Below are positions 1 through 9,597 of a DNA stretch of 64,000 nt, piece after piece. The notes below the pieces were generated by a model. It made no database searches and had not been told where the DNA came from. It was given only the letters and a program-made list of their open reading frames with translations. Location of the stretch: NCBI GenBank assembly GCA_965223115.1, contig OZ244982.1, positions 2,418,001-2,482,000 of the forward strand. The letters run 5' to 3'. Within the stretch, counting starts at the first letter, position 1; every line of letters starts with the position of its first letter. Both the position numbers and the translations under genes were made by a program. This stretch comes from CBDCUI01 sp965223115 (lineage in GTDB: Bacteria > Pseudomonadota > Gammaproteobacteria > UBA4575).

Positions 1-302
1 GAAATAATCAAGTACTCATTTCAGGCGTTGAGACAATGCAACTAATGTATGGCGAAGATACCAGCGCAACGCAAGATGGAATTGTAGATCGATATGTACC
101 AGCAAATTCTGTTACCGATTTTAATAATGTCATCAGTGTGAGAGTAACGCTTTTAGTGCGTTCTGAAGATGAATTAAATGAGGCACCAATCAGTTACACA
201 CTACCCGGAATCGGCACATTTACCCCGACAGATAATCGTAGTCGACGTGTGTATACCACAACCGCGACCATACGTAATCGTACCGACACAGTGTCATTTT
301 AA
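1..302 (+). CDS. pilW: Type IV pilus minor pilin-like PilW, C-terminal fragment
   Basis: This is the 3' end of a gene that starts before the window; codons are readable from base 3. The fragment reads GVETMQLMYGED, then VISVRVTLLVRSED, then a tail with RRVYTTTATIRNR. This is the usual ending of PilW proteins, which are minor components needed to assemble type IV pili at the inner membrane. It is followed 27 bases later by pilX and then pilY1 and pilE on the same strand, the order of the fimU-pilVWXY1Y2E operon in Pseudomonas. The identity rests on these C-terminal motifs and on context; the N-terminal prepilin signal is outside the window. Confidence 0.8.
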   Translation, partial: NNQVLISGVETMQLMYGEDTSATQDGIVDRYVPANSVTDFNNVISVRVTLLVRSEDELNEAPISYTLPGIGTFTPTDNRSRRVYTTTATIRNRTDTVSF

Positions 303-329
303 AGACTGAATTTTTTAATGGAGTAAATA

Positions 330-890
330 GTGAAAACACAAATGAATAAACAACAAGGCGCTGTACTTGTTATTTCGTTAGTTATTCTAGCTGTTATAAC
401 CATGGTTTCTTTGGCTGGGATGCGTACCGCAACTGTAGAGGAAAAGATGGCATCTAACGTGCGTGACCGTAGTGTTGCATTCCAGTCTGCTGAACGAGGG
501 TTGTTAGATGCAGAGAATATGATAACTGGTTTTGTTTCTATTGCAGCATTAACTGGCAATAATGGATTGCTAGGAGAAACTGATGCGGAGCCAGATTATT
601 TTGCAGCAAATACATGGACGACGGTAAATTCGCAAACATCGCCAAACCCGATTCCAATCGAATCAGATGGCACTACAGTTAGTCGGACTATTGCACCCCA
701 ATTTGTTATTAAACATATTGGTAATGTGGATCCTTTTGCGGGAGCAAATCCAATTACAGCGATTGGTGGATATGGTAGTCAATCATTTAGCTCAGATATA
801 AATTTGTTTAAGGTTGTAACAACCAGTCAAGGGTTGTCACCAAACTCAGTTGTATTTTTGCAGAGTTATTTTGCGCGTGTTGGGTTATAA
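330..890 (+). CDS. pilX: Type IV pilus minor pilin PilX
   Basis: The 186-residue product begins with a short basic leader, then GAVLVISLVILAVITMVSLA, a hydrophobic prepilin-type helix without the usual glutamate 5, followed by TVEEKMASNVRDRSVAFQSAERGL. This is the PilX N-terminal domain pattern. PilX is a minor pilin that primes pilus assembly together with PilV, PilW, PilE and PilY1. The GTG at 330 lies 4 bases after a GGAG at 320-323; an in-frame ATG at 342 gives a leader only 6 residues long and is an equally plausible start. The gene sits between pilW and pilY1 and was probably co-transcribed with both. Confidence 0.85.
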   Translation: MKTQMNKQQGAVLVISLVILAVITMVSLAGMRTATVEEKMASNVRDRSVAFQSAERGLLDAENMITGFVSIAALTGNNGLLGETDAEPDYFAANTWTTVNSQTSPNPIPIESDGTTVSRTIAPQFVIKHIGNVDPFAGANPITAIGGYGSQSFSSDINLFKVVTTSQGLSPNSVVFLQSYFARVGL

Positions 891-950
891 ATTTTTAAAT
901 TTTAGTAACAGAAATTAAACGGAATTAAATTTGTGAGTTGGAGTAATAAG

Positions 951-3900
951 ATGAACAGACAAGCTAAAGTTAATAAATTTACTTGGATTACAGCAATACT
1001 TGTAATCACGGTATCACTTACAGGTATTGTCCAAGCAAAACCTGGCCCTTTAGCACAGAGCCCTTTGTTTTTGGGTAACAAGGTTCCACCCAATATTTTC
1101 TTTGCAATGGATGACTCAGGAAGCATGAACTGGGAAGTCACAACTAATACTGGTACCGAAAACCCCGGTGTTGCAACGCATTCTGGTCTTGATTTTACCC
1201 CTGATAACGTACTTGAACGTCGAGAGCTTTGTTCAGGATTTAATGTACTTGCTTATAATCCTAATTATTTATATACACCATGGTTAGGTGAGGATGAAGA
1301 TGGCATTTCGTATAACAATAGAACACTGACAACGGCACTAAATGATCCCTATGACAACGATAATACAGATGATCTAAGTAATCATTTTTATTTTACATGG
1401 AATGATATGGATAGCGATGGAGAATATGATGGTCCTGGATCCATTGATTTTTCTCAAGCATATGATGCAACAGATGAATGTAATGTTCCTGATAACACAG
1501 CGGGTGTAGCAGTTAATACATTACCTCTGGTTGGAACACCTGCAGCACCTAATTCTCAGCAGAACTATGCTAATTGGTATACCTATTACAGAAAACGTGA
1601 ATATGTAGCCAAGCTTGCGATTTCAGAATTAATTTGGAACTCAGATGACTATATGGGTTTAGCCACCTTACATAATAATAATAATGTCGGCACACCTGTT
1701 GCAGACATGACAAGTAAATCAGATAAACTTAATTTACTAGATAACCTTGGCCAAGTTGACTCAACAGGCGGTACCCCGTTACGTATTTTAATGCATAACG
1801 TTGGACGTTATTTCGATCAGGCCGGAAGTGACAGTGATCATAGTGCTCTAGGGTTTTCAGATCCAAGCCCAATTCTTTCTCAAAGTAACGGAGGAGAGTG
1901 CCAGCAGAATTTTACTATAGCGTTCTCAGATGGATTTTGGAATGGTGGTGGTCCTGGGGTTGGAAATGAAGATGCTGATGGAACAGGAAATGACACCATT
2001 TGGGATGGCGGTTCGCATGCAGATACATTTAGTAACACGCTTGCTGATGTTGCGATGTACTATTATGAAACAGATCTATCTACCTCACTTCTAGATAAAG
2101 TGCCTGTAATTATGGGAGTAGATGATAATGATGCTCAGCATCTTGTAACGTACACTGTTGCATTTGGTGTCAATGGTACATTAACAACAAATCCACCTAA
2201 TCGCACAGACCCCTTTACTTGGCCACAACCCACAGCAAATAGCTCTGAAACTGTAGATGATATGCGACATGCGGCATGGAATGGACGTGGTGAATTTTTA
2301 AGTTCTCGAGATCCTGCTACATTAATATCTGCTTTAGAAGCAGCTATTAATTCAATCGCAGATCGGGAAGGCAGTGCAGCAGCGGTTACATTTAATACAC
2401 AATCTTTACAAGCAGGTGCAAGAGTATTTTTATCCCAGTTTAATACTACAGGATGGCAAGGAGATATTCTTGCTTATGATCTTAATGTAACAACAGGTGC
2501 TTTAAATGCAACGCCTGCGTGGTCTGCGCAAAATTTATTAGATACAAGAAACTTAACAACAAATCCACGTACGATATATACATATAATGATACGGATGGT
2601 GTTGAATTTGTGTGGGGTAATTTAACCAATAGTCAAAAAGATGATTTGCGCACTAACCCTGACAGTACGCTTTCTAATGATACGACTGCACAAGCTAGAC
2701 TCGATTTTATTAAAGGGGATCGCAGTAACGAGGGTGCCGGTCTAAGTTTTCGAACAAGAATAAGTCTTTTAGCAGATATTGTACATTCGTCACCACGTTT
2801 TGTTGGGCCACCAGAATTAAATTATCCAGATGCCGATCCATTTGGAACATCAAGTGATCGCTACTCTACGTTTAAAAATAGTACAACCTACCAGAGCCGT
2901 ACTAAAGCTTTATATGCAGGGAGTAATGGCGGCATGTTGCATGCATTTGATGCAGTTAATGGTAATGAGTTAATGACGTATATACCAAACTTTTTATTTT
3001 CAACCAATGCAGCGAATGGACTTCATTATTTAAGCGATCCAAATTATGCACATACATATTATACAGATCTTACTACTACAATATCTGATGCTTATATTAA
3101 AACATCAGCTTCAGGCACTGCCAGCTGGAGAACAGTTTTAGTTGCTGGTGTGCGTGGCGGTGGACGAGGCATCTATGCAATGGATATTACTGATCCATCT
3201 ACGTTCACCACTGGATCTGCAAACATCGCACAAAATGTGTTGTGGGAATTTGATAACAGCGATGATGCAGACTTAGGTAGCACTTTCAGTGAGCCAGTCA
3301 TCGTAATGCTGAACAACAATAAGTGGGGGGTAGTATTTGGCAATGGCTATAATAATTCAGGTAGTGGTGAAGCTGCAGCATATGTATTGCTGCTCGAAGG
3401 TAGCCTTGATGGTACTGGTACGGGAGTGAATGGTGCCTGGGTTAATAATACCAACTTTTTTAAACTTTCTACAGGTGTAGGCACCACTAGTAATTTAAAT
3501 GGAATGTCTACATTAACTGCAATCGATTTAGATGATAATGGTACAGCTGATCGATTATATGGTGGAGATGTCGAAGGTAATTTATGGGCCTTTGATATTT
3601 CGGATTCCGATCCAGCGAATTGGGGCTCAGCTTATACGGATTCTTCCTCAAACCCTGCTCCGTTATTTACTACACCAAGTAACCAACCTATTACAGTTAG
3701 GCCTTCCGTTGCTCGTTTGCCAAAGGTAGGGACTACACCGCTAAATGCCCCCAATGTAATGGTGTATTTTGGTACAGGCCAGTATTTAACTACATCAGAT
3801 AATACTAGTACTAATCAGCAAAGTTTTTATGGTGTTTGGGATGCGGGTAGTGAATCATTGACACAATCGAACCTTGTACAACAAACATTAGCGGTGGATT

Positions 3901-4400
3901 CAAGTAACACTAATGCACGGTTTATTAGTAGCACTAATACAGTTACTTATAGTAATGCCCCTGTTGTTTCAACTGATAAATTTGGATGGTATTTTAACTT
4001 CATCGATTCAGGTGAAAGAGTAATTATTGATGCAGCCGTGCGTGGTGGATTAATTTTCTTTGCCACTATGATTCCTGATAACAATGTATGTAGTCTTGGT
4101 GGTGGTTCAGGTTATCTAATGGCTGTTACTACCGATAATGGTGGTAATCCACTTAATGGTGCTTTTGATGTCAATGCAGATGGGACCGTGGACTCAAGCG
4201 ATTTGCTTTCAGGTACTGTGGCTGTGCACGCTGCCGGCATTAAATTTGGAGGTGTTGGTATCCCTGCTGGTCTGAGTTTCTTAGGAAATAAATTATATAT
4301 AACGGATACAGGTAGTACGTCTGTAACTGTTCTTGATGTTGCCCCTCAAGTGCCAAATGCAACAGGTAGACTCTCGTGGCAAGAGATGGTCGTTGAATAG
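951..4400 (+). CDS. pilY1: Type IV pilus tip adhesin/assembly factor PilY1
   Basis: This very large exported protein (1149 residues from ATG 951) starts with a signal peptide ending near VQAKPG. It carries a MIDAS-like DDSGSMNWE near residue 55, which fits a von Willebrand A-like N-terminal region. The C-terminal half has the PilY1 beta-propeller signature, including a calcium loop of the form DLDDNGTADRLYGGD near residue 858. A second EF-hand-like loop, DVNADGTVDSSD, lies near residue 1075. PilY1 caps or controls the pilus and can act as an adhesin and surface sensor. A GTG at 933 would extend the protein by 6 residues. I prefer 951 because GGAG sits 8 bases upstream, the same arrangement as in the next gene. 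Confidence 0.93.
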   Translation: MNRQAKVNKFTWITAILVITVSLTGIVQAKPGPLAQSPLFLGNKVPPNIFFAMDDSGSMNWEVTTNTGTENPGVATHSGLDFTPDNVLERRELCSGFNVLAYNPNYLYTPWLGEDEDGISYNNRTLTTALNDPYDNDNTDDLSNHFYFTWNDMDSDGEYDGPGSIDFSQAYDATDECNVPDNTAGVAVNTLPLVGTPAAPNSQQNYANWYTYYRKREYVAKLAISELIWNSDDYMGLATLHNNNNVGTPVADMTSKSDKLNLLDNLGQVDSTGGTPLRILMHNVGRYFDQAGSDSDHSALGFSDPSPILSQSNGGECQQNFTIAFSDGFWNGGGPGVGNEDADGTGNDTIWDGGSHADTFSNTLADVAMYYYETDLSTSLLDKVPVIMGVDDNDAQHLVTYTVAFGVNGTLTTNPPNRTDPFTWPQPTANSSETVDDMRHAAWNGRGEFLSSRDPATLISALEAAINSIADREGSAAAVTFNTQSLQAGARVFLSQFNTTGWQGDILAYDLNVTTGALNATPAWSAQNLLDTRNLTTNPRTIYTYNDTDGVEFVWGNLTNSQKDDLRTNPDSTLSNDTTAQARLDFIKGDRSNEGAGLSFRTRISLLADIVHSSPRFVGPPELNYPDADPFGTSSDRYSTFKNSTTYQSRTKALYAGSNGGMLHAFDAVNGNELMTYIPNFLFSTNAANGLHYLSDPNYAHTYYTDLTTTISDAYIKTSASGTASWRTVLVAGVRGGGRGIYAMDITDPSTFTTGSANIAQNVLWEFDNSDDADLGSTFSEPVIVMLNNNKWGVVFGNGYNNSGSGEAAAYVLLLEGSLDGTGTGVNGAWVNNTNFFKLSTGVGTTSNLNGMSTLTAIDLDDNGTADRLYGGDVEGNLWAFDISDSDPANWGSAYTDSSSNPAPLFTTPSNQPITVRPSVARLPKVGTTPLNAPNVMVYFGTGQYLTTSDNTSTNQQSFYGVWDAGSESLTQSNLVQQTLAVDSSNTNARFISSTNTVTYSNAPVVSTDKFGWYFNFIDSGERVIIDAAVRGGLIFFATMIPDNNVCSLGGGSGYLMAVTTDNGGNPLNGAFDVNADGTVDSSDLLSGTVAVHAAGIKFGGVGIPAGLSFLGNKLYITDTGSTSVTVLDVAPQVPNATGRLSWQEMVVE

Positions 4401-4422
4401 ATTTTTAAGTTGGAGTATGAAT

Positions 4423-4785
4423 ATGAATTTTGCATGTAAATCTATAACTAGTATTATATTAATAATATTGTTTTTATTAATATTTACACTTAATACTACA
4501 ATTGCATCAGAGCAACCTTTTAAATTTGCTGGCGTCATCGATAGCATACATGAAGACGCGTTAGTAATTAGCGATACACAATTTAATATTGCTGATGGGA
4601 TTCAAATTTATAACTCAGCTGATCTTACAATCACATTAAGTGATATTAGTCTAGGTGATAAGGTTGGCTGTAATTTTATTAGAACTGAGAATAATCAGTT
4701 AATTATTACTGAGTTATATAAGCTACATGAAACATTTGATTTGGAAGAGTTTGGATTACGTTTACATGTTTTATATTCTAATTAA
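4423..4785 (+). CDS. Small exported protein in the pilY2 position
   Basis: The 120-residue product has a hydrophobic N-terminal segment (about residues 8-30) ending TTIASEQ, which looks like a signal peptide. It is followed by a beta-rich domain with alternating polar and hydrophobic residues (VIDSIHEDALVISDTQFNI) and a DISLGDKVG turn. It lies between pilY1 and pilE, where Pseudomonas carries the small gene pilY2, so a role in pilus assembly is likely from context. I cannot prove homology to PilY2 from sequence alone. Two ATGs (4417 and 4423) follow a TGGAG; 4423 has the same 7-8 base spacing as pilY1. In-frame codons upstream of 4417 overlap the end of pilY1 and are unlikely to be used. Confidence 0.7.
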   Translation: MNFACKSITSIILIILFLLIFTLNTTIASEQPFKFAGVIDSIHEDALVISDTQFNIADGIQIYNSADLTITLSDISLGDKVGCNFIRTENNQLIITELYKLHETFDLEEFGLRLHVLYSN

Positions 4786-4846
4786 TTTAAAAAGTTAAGA
4801 GAAATAGACTATCAATTTATTTTCTAAATCAAACTGGGAAAATTCT

Positions 4847-5260
4847 ATGAGCCTCAAAAGGAACAGTAAAGGTATAACACTAATAGAACTAATGATAGTA
4901 GTGGCAATATTAGCAATCATTTTGTCAATTGCGTATCCAAGTTATCAAGCACAAATGATGAAATCACGCAGATCCGATTGTCATAATATGCTTATGAGGG
5001 CAGCATCTTTGCAGGAACGTTTTTATACTGAGTTTGGTCGTTATACGGCAACAATTGGTGCTGGTGGGTTAAATATGGCAGCTACAAGCCAAGAAGGGTT
5101 TTATAGTCTTAGTATTCCTGTCGGCGGTGCTCAAACTTTTAGGGTTGATTGTACACCGCAAGGTGCTCAGGCAGGTGATACGGGTTGTGGTAACCTTACT
5201 TTAGATAATACTGGCGCAGAAGGAAGATCAGGAACTTATGCACTAAACCAGTGTTGGTGA
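4847..5260 (+). CDS. pilE: Type IV pilus minor pilin PilE
   Basis: The 137-residue product has a class III prepilin signal: a short basic leader ending in glycine 9, then ITLIELMIVVAILAIILSIA with the conserved glutamate at mature position 5 and YPSYQ after it. The first mature residue is isoleucine rather than phenylalanine. The C-terminal half has the minor-pilin pattern LQERFYTEFGRYT and ends in GTYALNQCW, with cysteines placed for the usual C-terminal disulfide loop. A GGGA lies 7 bases before the ATG. It closes the minor pilin operon and converges on ispH with about 30 bases between them and no strong terminator. Confidence 0.9.
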   Translation: MSLKRNSKGITLIELMIVVAILAIILSIAYPSYQAQMMKSRRSDCHNMLMRAASLQERFYTEFGRYTATIGAGGLNMAATSQEGFYSLSIPVGGAQTFRVDCTPQGAQAGDTGCGNLTLDNTGAEGRSGTYALNQCW

Positions 5261-5290
5261 GTACCAATTAATAATAATATTATTGTTTAG

Positions 5291-6235
5291 TTAAATATTA
5301 TTCGAACGGAATAGTTTAGGCAAAGGGAACACTACATTTTCCTGTTTGCCAGTTTCTTCAATTACGTTTGTATTTGATTCTTGCTTTAAGTGTTGAATAA
5401 CCTGCTGAACTAATATTTCAGGTGCAGAAGCACCGGCAGTGACACCTATTGTTTTTTTTCCTACCAGCCAATTTTCTTCAATGTATTCTGGACCATCAAT
5501 GAGATGAGCCTCTATACCGTTTTTATCTGCGATTTCTCTTAGACGATTAGAATTTGAACTGGTGTTGGATCCAATTACTAATAGTAAATCGCATTTTTCA
5601 ACTAAGTTTTTAACTGCATCTTGTCTATTTTGAGTGGCATAGCAAATATCATCTTTTTTTGGGCCAATAATTTTTGGGAAGCGTTTTTTAAGCGCATCGA
5701 TGACATCACTGGTATCATCCACAGACAATGTTGTTTGTGTAACAAAAGCTGTTTTACTATTGTCTTTAATTTTTAGTTTAGTTACATCATTAACGTTTTC
5801 TACTAAGTGAATTTTTCCACCATGAGCATCATCATATTGACCCATTGTGCCTTCGACTTCGGGATGGCCTTTATGTCCGATTAAAATAGTATCTAAGCCA
5901 TCTTTACTATAGCGAGTCACTTCCAAATGTACTTTAGTTACTAATGGACAAGTAGCATCAAATACTTGCACATCTCTATTTTTAGCTTCTTGTTGTACTG
6001 CTTTTGAAACCCCATGCGCGCTGAAAATTACGGTTGCACTATCTGGCACCTCATTTAATTCATCAACAAATACAGCGCCTTTTTTGCGTAAATCATCAAC
6101 TACAAATTTATTGTGCACCACTTCATGGCGAACATAAATTGGTGCACCAAACAATGCTAATGCACGTTCAACGATTTCAATGGCACGATCTACACCAGCA
6201 CAAAAACCACGAGGGTTGGCAAGCAAAACTTCCAT
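5291..6235 (-). CDS. ispH: 4-hydroxy-3-methylbut-2-enyl diphosphate reductase (IspH)
   Basis: IspH is the last enzyme of the MEP isoprenoid pathway. It reduces HMBPP to IPP and DMAPP using a [4Fe-4S] cluster. The three cluster cysteines are visible in PRGFCAGVDRA (Cys12), DATCPLVTKVH and ICYATQNRQ. The HEVVHNK and SAHGVS motifs, which hold substrate-binding histidines, are also intact. The ATG at 6235 overlaps the lspA TGA by one base, indicating translational coupling; a GTG one codon upstream is also possible. In many relatives fkpB lies between lspA and ispH, and here it is absent. The product is about 314 residues, normal for the family. Confidence 0.97.
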   Translation of the reverse strand: MEVLLANPRGFCAGVDRAIEIVERALALFGAPIYVRHEVVHNKFVVDDLRKKGAVFVDELNEVPDSATVIFSAHGVSKAVQQEAKNRDVQVFDATCPLVTKVHLEVTRYSKDGLDTILIGHKGHPEVEGTMGQYDDAHGGKIHLVENVNDVTKLKIKDNSKTAFVTQTTLSVDDTSDVIDALKKRFPKIIGPKKDDICYATQNRQDAVKNLVEKCDLLLVIGSNTSSNSNRLREIADKNGIEAHLIDGPEYIEENWLVGKKTIGVTAGASAPEILVQQVIQHLKQESNTNVIEETGKQENVVFPLPKLFRSNNI

Positions 6236-6747
6236 CACTTTTCGGTATCTTTAGAAAAAACAGCTTGTACAATCATGAGTACGGCACCTAAAAAAATAGC
6301 AGAGTCTGCAAGATTAAATGTTGGCCAATGGCAAGTAGAAGTATTCATCTGATAAAAAAATGGAAAACATTTATCATTTGAATAGTAAAACCAATCAATA
6401 AAATCAATTACATAACCATATAGGCTTCTATCGATAACATTACCAATTGCGCCGCCTAAAATTAAGGCTAAGCTAGTGGCTAATAGCTTCTCTTTTGACG
6501 TTAATTTTTTTAACCAAAAAAAGATGAATATACTTACACCGATAGCTAATAGTGTAAAGAACCAACGTTGCCAGCCGCCAGCATTACTCAGAAAGCTAAA
6601 AGCAGCCCCCTTATTGTATGCCAAAGAAAAATTAAAATAGGGTAGAAAAGAATAAGATCCAGCCGATGCTAAATAATGCACTGCAAACTGTTTACTGATC
6701 TGGTCTGCAATAATCACGAATGCAGTTAACCATAACCACTTAAGCAT
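6235..6747 (-). CDS. lspA: Lipoprotein signal peptidase II
   Basis: LspA cleaves the signal peptide of diacylglyceryl-modified prolipoproteins in the inner membrane. The roughly 170-residue protein has four hydrophobic segments. The two catalytic aspartates sit in the conserved blocks GGAIGNVIDR and FNLADSAIFLGA, and an early DQISK block is also present. The ATG at 6747 overlaps the end of ileS by 8 bases. An upstream in-frame start at 6771 would overlap ileS further and give an atypical N-terminus, so I do not use it. It is the fourth gene of murJ-ribF-ileS-lspA-ispH. Confidence 0.96.
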   Translation of the reverse strand: MLKWLWLTAFVIIADQISKQFAVHYLASAGSYSFLPYFNFSLAYNKGAAFSFLSNAGGWQRWFFTLLAIGVSIFIFFWLKKLTSKEKLLATSLALILGGAIGNVIDRSLYGYVIDFIDWFYYSNDKCFPFFYQMNTSTCHWPTFNLADSAIFLGAVLMIVQAVFSKDTEK

Positions 6748-9574
6748 AATGTCGTGACTCACCCGGACCATCGGGGAGGTTGGTTACACAGCGGCTACAG
6801 AGTTCAGGATGATTCGAGTCTGAGCCAACATCGCTACGATGATGCCAACAACGGATACATTTTTGGTTGCTAGATTTTTTAACCTCTATAAAATATTCAG
6901 TATTATTAGAGTTTAAAAGCTTCTTAGCAGAGTTAGATGGTGTCCCATCTTTAATAATATCCGCAGAGGATGTGATAAAAACAAAACGTAATTCATCATT
7001 GTCTATCTTGCTTAAATAATCTGGTGCATTCCAAATGTTTACATCTGCATCTAGTGACGAACCAATCTCTTTTTTATTGCGTAGTTCTTCAAGTTCTTTA
7101 CTGATTTTTTCTTTGGTTTCTAATATGCCCTCCCAGTCTGTGTCGCCTACTTTTCCGTAAATATTAAAATCATCTAAGTCATACCATGTTTGAGTAAAAA
7201 TACTTTTTTTCTGATTTGTCGTTAGATGTTGCCATGCCTCTTCTGCTGTAAAGCTCAATATAGGCGCAATCCAACGGATTAATGCTTGTGCAATGTGATA
7301 CATAGCAGTTTGTGCAGATTTGCGTGCAAGGCTATTTTCCTGGCATGTATACTGACGGTCTTTAATAATATCTAAATAGTCACTACCCAATTCCAACACA
7401 CAAAAATTATGAATCAAATTATAAATTTTATGGAATTGATATTCTTCATAGTGTTTTAATATAAGATCTTGTAGTTGCTTTGTTTTCCAAACAATCCAAT
7501 AATCCAAGGCAATCATTTTTTGTGCTGCTACTACATCATGATTTGCTTCAAAGCCGTTAAGATTAGATAACAGATACCGAATTGTGTTACGGATACGTCG
7601 GTAGGCATCAGAAGTTCGGCTTAATATTTCGTCAGATACATTAAGTTCGCCACTATAATCCGTTGCCGCAACCCAAAGTCGTAAAATGTCAGCACCTAAC
7701 GAGTTACAAATTTTTTGTGGTGCAACAACGTTACCCAATGATTTCGACATTTTTTTACCTTCTGCATCAACGGTAAATCCATGGGTTAGTACTTGCTTAT
7801 AAGGGGCAATGTCATGCATAGCAACAGAAGTTTTCAATGAAGACTGAAACCAGCCACGGTGTTGGTCAGAGCCTTCAAGATATAAATCTACTCTTTCACC
7901 ATTTTCTAAATTAACGCCTAATTTTTTCTGTGCCACAGCATAATGAGTTACACCGGAATCGAACCAGACATCTAATGTATCCGTTACTTTTTTATATTGC
8001 TCGGCTTCATCTCCAAGAAATTCTTTTGCGTCTAGTTCATACCAACAGTCAATACCATGTTGCTCTATTTTAGATGCAATTTTTTCAACTAAAGTCGATA
8101 TGTCTGGATGGGGCTCTTCAGTTTCTTTATGCACAAAGAATGTAATGGGTACTCCCCAAGTGCGTTGACGAGAAATACACCAGTCAGGACTACTAGCCAG
8201 CATTCCAGTAATACGTGCTTTACCCCAATCTGGTATCCATTCTACTTTTTCAACTTGTTCATTTACTTTATCGAGTAACATACTAGCACTCATGCTTATA
8301 AACCATTGAGGTGTGGCTCGATAAATTAAAGGTGTTTTAGTTCGCCAGCAGTGTGGGAAACTATGTTGAAACTTGGTTTGATAAACTAAGTTATTATTAT
8401 TTTTTAATGTATCAATTATCTTTTCATCAACTTTATAAACATGCTGGCCTGCAAATAATTCAGTATTTTCTTTAAATACACCGTGATCATCGACTAAGTT
8501 TAGCGTTTCAATGGCATATTTATTGCCAACATTAAAATCATCGATACCGTGATCAGGTGCAGTGTGTACAGCTCCTGTACCTGCCTCAGTTGTAACGTGA
8601 TCACCTAATATAATAGGTACCGTTTTATCGTAAAATGGATGTTGCAGCTGAGAGTGTTCTAAAGTTGTTCCTTTGCATTGACCAACAATTTTGTAATTTT
8701 CAATTTCATAACGCTGCAAACAAGTTTCATACAATGCATCAGCAAGTAGCAAATACTCAGAACAGGAGTTTATAGTGCATTCCACTAACACATAGTCTAA
8801 ATCTGGGTGTAAGGATACGGCTTGATTAGATGGTAATGTCCATGGTGTAGTGGTCCAAATTACGACAGAGATTGGGCTGACACTATTATCTAGACTAAGC
8901 TTTTTACAAAAGGTCGATTCATCTGCAACTCTAAAACGCACATCAATGGAAAAAGAGGTTTTATCTTGATATTCCACTTCGGCTTCAGCCAAAGCCGAAG
9001 CTCCAGCTACACTCCAATAGACAGGTTTAAAGCCTCGAACGATATGTCCTTGTGCATAGATTTTCCCTAGCGCACGTACAATGTCTGCTTCAAAACTAAA
9101 GTCCATTGTGCGATAGGGTTTTTCCCATTCACCGAATACACCTAGGCGTTTGAAATCTTCTCGTTGCTTATCAATTTGTTTGCCTGCATAGGTTCTACAA
9201 GCATCACGAAATTCCTTGTGAGTTTTTTTGCTACCCGCCTTGCCAATCTTTTTTTCTACTTGATGCTCAATGGGCAGGCCGTGACAATCCCAACCTGGGA
9301 TATAAGGCGCATCGTAACCAGACAAGGTTTTACTTTTGACTACAATATCTTTGAGGATTTTATTAACAGCATGGCCTATATGAATATCCCCATTTGCATA
9401 AGGAGGTCCATCATGCAAAATAAATCTTTTTGCACCTTCACGAGCCTTGCGAATTTGTTGATAAATATTTTGGGCATACCATTGTTTCAGCATTTGTGGT
9501 TCGCGTTGTGCGAGATTGCCTTTCATCGGGAACGAAGTTTTAGGCAAGTTTAGTGTGTTTTTATAGTCAGTCAT
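6740..9574 (-). CDS. ileS: Isoleucyl-tRNA synthetase
   Basis: This class I aminoacyl-tRNA synthetase charges tRNA-Ile. The protein is about 944 residues, the size of bacterial type 1 IleS. The HIGH motif is seen in PPYANGDIHIGH (residues 57-68) and KMSKS in GKKMSKSLGN near residue 608. The C-terminal zinc-binding cysteines appear as CIRCW near residue 905 and CSRC near 928. I place the start at MTDYKNTLNLP (9574); an upstream in-frame start at 9631 would run into ribF and adds nothing family-like. Only 23 bases separate it from ribF, so it belongs to the same operon. Confidence 0.97.
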   Translation of the reverse strand: MTDYKNTLNLPKTSFPMKGNLAQREPQMLKQWYAQNIYQQIRKAREGAKRFILHDGPPYANGDIHIGHAVNKILKDIVVKSKTLSGYDAPYIPGWDCHGLPIEHQVEKKIGKAGSKKTHKEFRDACRTYAGKQIDKQREDFKRLGVFGEWEKPYRTMDFSFEADIVRALGKIYAQGHIVRGFKPVYWSVAGASALAEAEVEYQDKTSFSIDVRFRVADESTFCKKLSLDNSVSPISVVIWTTTPWTLPSNQAVSLHPDLDYVLVECTINSCSEYLLLADALYETCLQRYEIENYKIVGQCKGTTLEHSQLQHPFYDKTVPIILGDHVTTEAGTGAVHTAPDHGIDDFNVGNKYAIETLNLVDDHGVFKENTELFAGQHVYKVDEKIIDTLKNNNNLVYQTKFQHSFPHCWRTKTPLIYRATPQWFISMSASMLLDKVNEQVEKVEWIPDWGKARITGMLASSPDWCISRQRTWGVPITFFVHKETEEPHPDISTLVEKIASKIEQHGIDCWYELDAKEFLGDEAEQYKKVTDTLDVWFDSGVTHYAVAQKKLGVNLENGERVDLYLEGSDQHRGWFQSSLKTSVAMHDIAPYKQVLTHGFTVDAEGKKMSKSLGNVVAPQKICNSLGADILRLWVAATDYSGELNVSDEILSRTSDAYRRIRNTIRYLLSNLNGFEANHDVVAAQKMIALDYWIVWKTKQLQDLILKHYEEYQFHKIYNLIHNFCVLELGSDYLDIIKDRQYTCQENSLARKSAQTAMYHIAQALIRWIAPILSFTAEEAWQHLTTNQKKSIFTQTWYDLDDFNIYGKVGDTDWEGILETKEKISKELEELRNKKEIGSSLDADVNIWNAPDYLSKIDNDELRFVFITSSADIIKDGTPSNSAKKLLNSNNTEYFIEVKKSSNQKCIRCWHHRSDVGSDSNHPELCSRCVTNLPDGPGESRHYA

Positions 9575-9597
9575 TATTACTGGCTCATGAATAAAAA